From positions 62,001-126,000 of the forward strand of contig NZ_NPKP01000014.1 in the NCBI RefSeq assembly GCF_008329585.1: a stretch of DNA of 64,000 bases, in the 5' to 3' direction. Under the pieces are notes generated by a model, which saw only the letters and a program-made list of their open reading frames with translations, was not told where the DNA came from and made no database searches. Numbering within the stretch: position 1 is the first letter of the stretch; every line of letters starts with the position of its first letter. This document shows positions 60,562-64,000 of this stretch, piece by piece. Made by a program: the position numbers and the translations under genes. This stretch comes from Mycolicibacterium sp. P9-22 (lineage in GTDB: Bacteria > Actinomycetota > Actinomycetes > Mycobacteriales > Mycobacteriaceae).

Positions 60562-61983
60562 TTGCAAATCGGGAAGATCACGATCGGCACGATCGATGAC
60601 TGGAAACCGGCTCCCGGTGTGGTGACGTCCTGGCACCCCACCAGCGCGTCCATGGAGAAGGCCCGGCAGGCCCCGGTCAGTGCCGTCCCGGTCAGTTATA
60701 TGCAGGGCCAGCACATCCGCGGAGTCTACGAGCAGGACGCCAAAGGCCTGGACTATTCGCGCCAGATCATCGCCACCTGTGAAGTGCCGGGTACGTGCAA
60801 TATCTCGGCGATGGATCACGCGCTCAACCATTATCTGCGACGGCATGACACCTACCGCAGCTGGTTCGAATACTCCGGTTCCGGTGACATCGTCCGGCAC
60901 AGCATCCTGGACCCCGCCGATATCGAATTCGAACCCGTGAACCATGGCGAGATCACGGCCGAGGACGCGCGCAAACACATTGTCGACATCCCCACTCCGC
61001 TGGAGTGGGGATGTTTCTCGTTCGGAATCGTGCAGAGCGAAGATCATTTCGATTTCTACGCAGCAATCGACCATGTGCACGGGGACGCGGCGCTGATCGG
61101 GATCACCATGCTCGAAGCGCACGGCATGTACACCTCGCTGCTTTCCACCGGCCAGCCGATGGCGCTGCCGGACGCCGGGCGATTCGACGATTTCTGCATT
61201 CAGGAACGCGAGAACACGGCGGAACTGACGGTGGATTCCCCGGAGGTCCGGGCCTGGATCGAGTTCGCCGAGAACAACAACGGCAGCATGCCCGAATTTC
61301 CGCTGCCGCTGGGCAATCCGCTGGAACCCACCGTTGCCGACATGGTCGGGGAGATGCTGCTGGACGCGGACCAGACCGCCCGGTTCGAGGCGGCCTGCAC
61401 CGCGGCCGGCACCCGTTTCGTCGGCGGGCTGTACGCCTGTACCGCCATGGTCGAGCACGAGTTGACCGGTGCGACAACCTATTACGGACTCACCCCGCGC
61501 GACACCCGGCGCACCTCGGACAATTTCATGACCCAGGGCTGGTTCACCGGCCTTGTCCCGATCACCGTGCCGATCGCCGCGACGACATTTGCCGAGGCGG
61601 CGTGGGCGGCGCAGACCTCTTTCGATTCGGGTCTGAACCTGGCGCGGGTCCCGTATTACCGCGTCCTGGAATTGGCGCCGTGGCTGGACAAACCGGGACC
61701 CAACTTCCCCGTGTCGAACTTCCTGCACGGCGGCGCCGCTCCGCTGAATGCCGTACTCGCGGCGGCCGAAATGGGCTATTCGAACAATATCGGCATCTAC
61801 TCCGACGGCCGGTTCTCCTATCAGTTGACGATCTATGTATTCCGGTACGAGGCCGGTACCGCAATGGCAGTGATGTTCCCGGACAACGAGGTGGCCCATA
61901 AGTCGGTCGCCCGCTATATCGCCACCATGAAATCCGTGATCGAACAGGTCGCCGACAGCGGGGACTGGGGCCGTTTTGCCTGA
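60562..61983 (+). CDS. papA3: Acyltransferase PapA3 (polyketide-associated protein)
   Basis: 473 residues from TTG 60562, 5 bases after GGAGGG; GTG 60490 would add 24 residues without a ribosome site. The condensation-type active site is H171-V-H-G-D175 in AAIDHVHGDAALIG. YSRQIIATCEVPGTCNISAM and the C-terminal SNFLHGGAAPLNAVL and NIGIYSDGRFSYQLTIYVF are PapA landmarks. In the TPP pathway PapA3 esterifies trehalose with fatty acyl groups to give diacyltrehalose. It is followed by mmpL10 after 36 bases. Confidence 0.9.
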   Translation: MQIGKITIGTIDDWKPAPGVVTSWHPTSASMEKARQAPVSAVPVSYMQGQHIRGVYEQDAKGLDYSRQIIATCEVPGTCNISAMDHALNHYLRRHDTYRSWFEYSGSGDIVRHSILDPADIEFEPVNHGEITAEDARKHIVDIPTPLEWGCFSFGIVQSEDHFDFYAAIDHVHGDAALIGITMLEAHGMYTSLLSTGQPMALPDAGRFDDFCIQERENTAELTVDSPEVRAWIEFAENNNGSMPEFPLPLGNPLEPTVADMVGEMLLDADQTARFEAACTAAGTRFVGGLYACTAMVEHELTGATTYYGLTPRDTRRTSDNFMTQGWFTGLVPITVPIAATTFAEAAWAAQTSFDSGLNLARVPYYRVLELAPWLDKPGPNFPVSNFLHGGAAPLNAVLAAAEMGYSNNIGIYSDGRFSYQLTIYVFRYEAGTAMAVMFPDNEVAHKSVARYIATMKSVIEQVADSGDWGRFA

Positions 61984-62019
61984 GCGGGGTCTATCGGTGA
62001 ACGGTCCAAGGGGTGCGTC

Positions 62020-64000
62020 GTGCGTCGGCTAGCCGATGTCGTGGTGCGCTGGCCGCTGATCGTGATCGCGCTGTGGGTCGCGCTGGCGGTGGCATTGCCG
62101 CTGAGCGTCCCCAGCCTCAACGAGATGGCCCAGAAGCACCCGCTCTCGATGCTGCCCGGTGACGCGCCGTCCAGCGTCGCGGCCCGGCAGATGGAGGAGG
62201 CGTTCCAGGAACCCGGCACCGACGACCTGCTGCTGGTCGTGCTCACCGACGAGGACGGGCTGGGCCCGGAGCACGAGGCCGCCTACGCCAAGCTGGTCGA
62301 CGCCCTGCGCGACGACCAGCAGAACGTCGTGATGTTGCAGGAGTTCATCGGAACACCCGCCCTGCGTTCGACTTTGACGAGCAAGGACGACAAGTCCTGG
62401 GTGCTGCCGGTCGGGTTGGCCGGCGCGCTGGGCACCCCGCAGTCCTACACCTCGTTCAACCAGGTCTCCGATCTCATCGAACGGACCACCGCCGGGGGCC
62501 CGCTGGAGGTCCACCTGGCAGGCCCGGCCGCGACCGTCGCCGACCTCACCGTCGCCGGTGAGAAGGACCGCCTGCCGATCGAGATCGCCATCGCGGTGCT
62601 GGTGCTGCTGGTGCTGCTGGTGGTGTACCGCAACCCGGTGACCATGTTGCTGCCGCTGGCCGGTATCGGGATGTCGCTGGTGATCGCGCAGGCAGGCGTC
62701 GCCGCGCTGTCGGAGTTCACCGGTCTCGGCGTCTCCAACCAGGCGATGATCTTGCTCAGCGCCATCATCTTCGGCGCGGGCACCGACTATGCCGTCTTCC
62801 TGATCAGCCGCTATCACGACTACGTGCGGATGGGCGAGGACCAGCACGACGCGGTCCGCAAGGCGCTGGGCTCCGTCGGCAAGGTGATCACCGCCTCGGC
62901 GGCGACCGTCGGCGTCACCTTCCTGGCGATCAGCTTCGCCAAGATGGGCGTGTTCTCCACCGTCGGCGTGTCCTCCGCGGTCGGTGTCGGCGTCGCCTAC
63001 CTGGCGGCGATGACGCTGCTGCCCGCCCTGCTCGCCGTGGTCGGGCCGCGCGGCTGGATCAAACCCCGCAAGGAACTGACCTCCCGGCTGTGGCGACGCT
63101 CCGGCGTGAGAATTGTCCGCCGGCCGTGGGCGCACCTGGTGGGCAGCCTGCTGGTGCTGTTCCTGCTGGCCGGTCTCGCCGGATTCGCGACCTTCAACTA
63201 CGACGACCGCAAGGCCGTGGCGGCCTCCGAGCCCAGCTCGCTGGGATATGTCGCGCTGGAGAAGCACTTCGACATCAACCAGTCCATCCCGTCCTATGTG
63301 CTGATCCGCTCCCCGAAGGATCTGCGCAATCCGGAGGCGCTCGCCGATCTGGAGCAGCTGGCGGAGCGGATCACCCAACTGCCCGATATCCAGATGGTCA
63401 GCGGTATCACCCGGCCGCTGGGGTCGGTGCCGCCCGAGTTCCGGGCCACCTACCAGGCCGGCATCGTCGGCACCCGGCTCGCCGACGGCGCGAAGATGAT
63501 CACCGACGGCACCGCCGATATGAACCGGTTGTCCTCGGGTGCCAACACGCTGGCCGGCGGCCTCAGCGATGTGCGCGGCCAGGTCACCGATATCGCGAAC
63601 AGCCTGCAGCAGATGGTCGACGCGTTCGCGGCCTTGCGCGGCCAGTACGGCGGCGACAAGCTGGTCAAGAACGTGGATGTGGCAGCAAAACTGGTGGCCG
63701 CCATCAACCGGCTGGGCAACTCCATGGGTGTGAACCTCATGGCGACCAGGGACATGTTCGCCTGGGTCCCGCCGGTGTTGACCGCGCTGCAGGGCAGCGT
63801 GGTCTGCGATCTGGACCCGTCCTGTAGCCAGACCCGCATCCACCTGTCCCGGCTCGCCGCGGCGCGCAATGACGGCACTCTTGCCGAGATCGAGGATCTG
63901 GCCGGGCAGCTGGAGTCGCTCCAGGACCGCCAGTCCCTCAACGCGGCCCTGCAGCAGGTGGGCACCGCGTTCACCCGGCTCACCAAGGCGATGCAGGCGA
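62020..64000 (+). CDS. mmpL10: RND lipid transporter MmpL10, 3' truncated
   Basis: 660 codons are visible from GTG 62020 (AAGGGG upstream); the frame is open at the window end, and MmpL proteins are about 950-1000 residues. First helix PLIVIALWVALAVALPLS, then the porter domain D1 (about 40-180), helices 2-6 with the proton-relay Asp-Tyr pair in IFGAGTDYAVFLISRYHDY, a cytoplasmic loop (IKPRKELTSRLW), helix 7 (LVGSLLVLFLLAGLAGFAT) and most of porter domain D2. MmpL10 exports the diacyltrehalose precursor of TPP across the plasma membrane. The fadD23 and PE genes expected next lie outside the window. Confidence 0.92.
   Translation, partial: MRRLADVVVRWPLIVIALWVALAVALPLSVPSLNEMAQKHPLSMLPGDAPSSVAARQMEEAFQEPGTDDLLLVVLTDEDGLGPEHEAAYAKLVDALRDDQQNVVMLQEFIGTPALRSTLTSKDDKSWVLPVGLAGALGTPQSYTSFNQVSDLIERTTAGGPLEVHLAGPAATVADLTVAGEKDRLPIEIAIAVLVLLVLLVVYRNPVTMLLPLAGIGMSLVIAQAGVAALSEFTGLGVSNQAMILLSAIIFGAGTDYAVFLISRYHDYVRMGEDQHDAVRKALGSVGKVITASAATVGVTFLAISFAKMGVFSTVGVSSAVGVGVAYLAAMTLLPALLAVVGPRGWIKPRKELTSRLWRRSGVRIVRRPWAHLVGSLLVLFLLAGLAGFATFNYDDRKAVAASEPSSLGYVALEKHFDINQSIPSYVLIRSPKDLRNPEALADLEQLAERITQLPDIQMVSGITRPLGSVPPEFRATYQAGIVGTRLADGAKMITDGTADMNRLSSGANTLAGGLSDVRGQVTDIANSLQQMVDAFAALRGQYGGDKLVKNVDVAAKLVAAINRLGNSMGVNLMATRDMFAWVPPVLTALQGSVVCDLDPSCSQTRIHLSRLAAARNDGTLAEIEDLAGQLESLQDRQSLNAALQQVGTAFTRLTKAMQA

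Noticed and set aside
62029..63843. 604-codon minus-strand frame opposite mmpL10
   Set aside because: The plus strand has the MmpL helices and Asp-Tyr pair. The minus frame is His/Gln/Arg-rich noise.

Overview
The window is high-GC actinobacterial DNA with nearly continuous coding on both strands, short or overlapping gene junctions, and frequent GTG/TTG starts. The gene content (a large fadE/fadD/lip lipid-metabolism set, aftD, lpqI, htdX-fabG4-fadA2, fadE5, and a pks-papA-mmpL block) points to a mycobacterium, most likely a rapid-growing Mycolicibacterium. Long stretches follow gene orders I recognise from M. tuberculosis (Rv0220-Rv0221, Rv1426c-Rv1428c, Rv0223c-Rv0228, Rv0236c-Rv0244c). 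Orthology is recognised from memory of these families; no database search was run. I saw no tRNA, rRNA, insertion sequence, prophage or CRISPR array.

Layout. (a) 1-10.4 kb: a truncated fused CaiB-type CoA-transferase, an amidohydrolase, two small secreted or acidic proteins, a lipW-like esterase, a PhnZ-like HD oxygenase, a fused double-domain acyl-CoA dehydrogenase, lipC, a wax ester/DGAT acyltransferase and a proline-rich lipoprotein. (b) 10.4-21.3 kb: a lipO-fadD12-acyltransferase operon divergent from nat across a near-perfect KstR-type operator; a coupled pair of small acyl-CoA dehydrogenases; an AraC/DinB regulator with a RibD-like reductase; a fadE5 paralogue. (c) 21.4-37.5 kb: a cell-envelope block with aldehyde dehydrogenase, methyltransferase, GT4 glycosyltransferase, two membrane proteins (Rv0226c/Rv0227c type), an acyltransferase, a diiron-type protein with its reductase, the arabinosyltransferase aftD, a DUF2613 peptide, lpqI and a TetR regulator. 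(d) 37.6-49.2 kb: htdX-fabG4 divergent from fadA2; a candidate F6-type small RNA; a TDT transporter; an LLM oxidoreductase; a ClgR/PopR-like regulator facing a clpP pair in which one member has lost the catalytic serine; then fadE5 and a dapB-like gene. (e) 49.2-64 kb: a 3683-residue bimodular polyketide synthase divergent from papA3 and mmpL10, which is cut by the window end. This is the signature of the trehalose polyphleate (TPP) locus.

How it fits together. Fatty acyl chains are activated (fadD12), elongated or beta-oxidised (htdX, fabG4, fadA2, fadE genes), stored (WS/DGAT, lip esterases) or built into surface lipids. In the TPP block the PKS would extend acyl chains with malonyl units. 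One pass through its partially reducing module and its fully reducing module adds a CH=CH-CH2-CH2 unit, which is the repeat of phleic acids. PapA3 acylates trehalose and MmpL10 exports the product.

The most notable items are the ClpP/ClpR-like pair with its own regulator, the KstR-type box beside nat, the small-RNA candidate after fadA2, the PKS with a missing first-module dehydratase, the family of about 61-bp palindromes in convergent gaps, and a probable CTG start codon overlapping a TGA stop.
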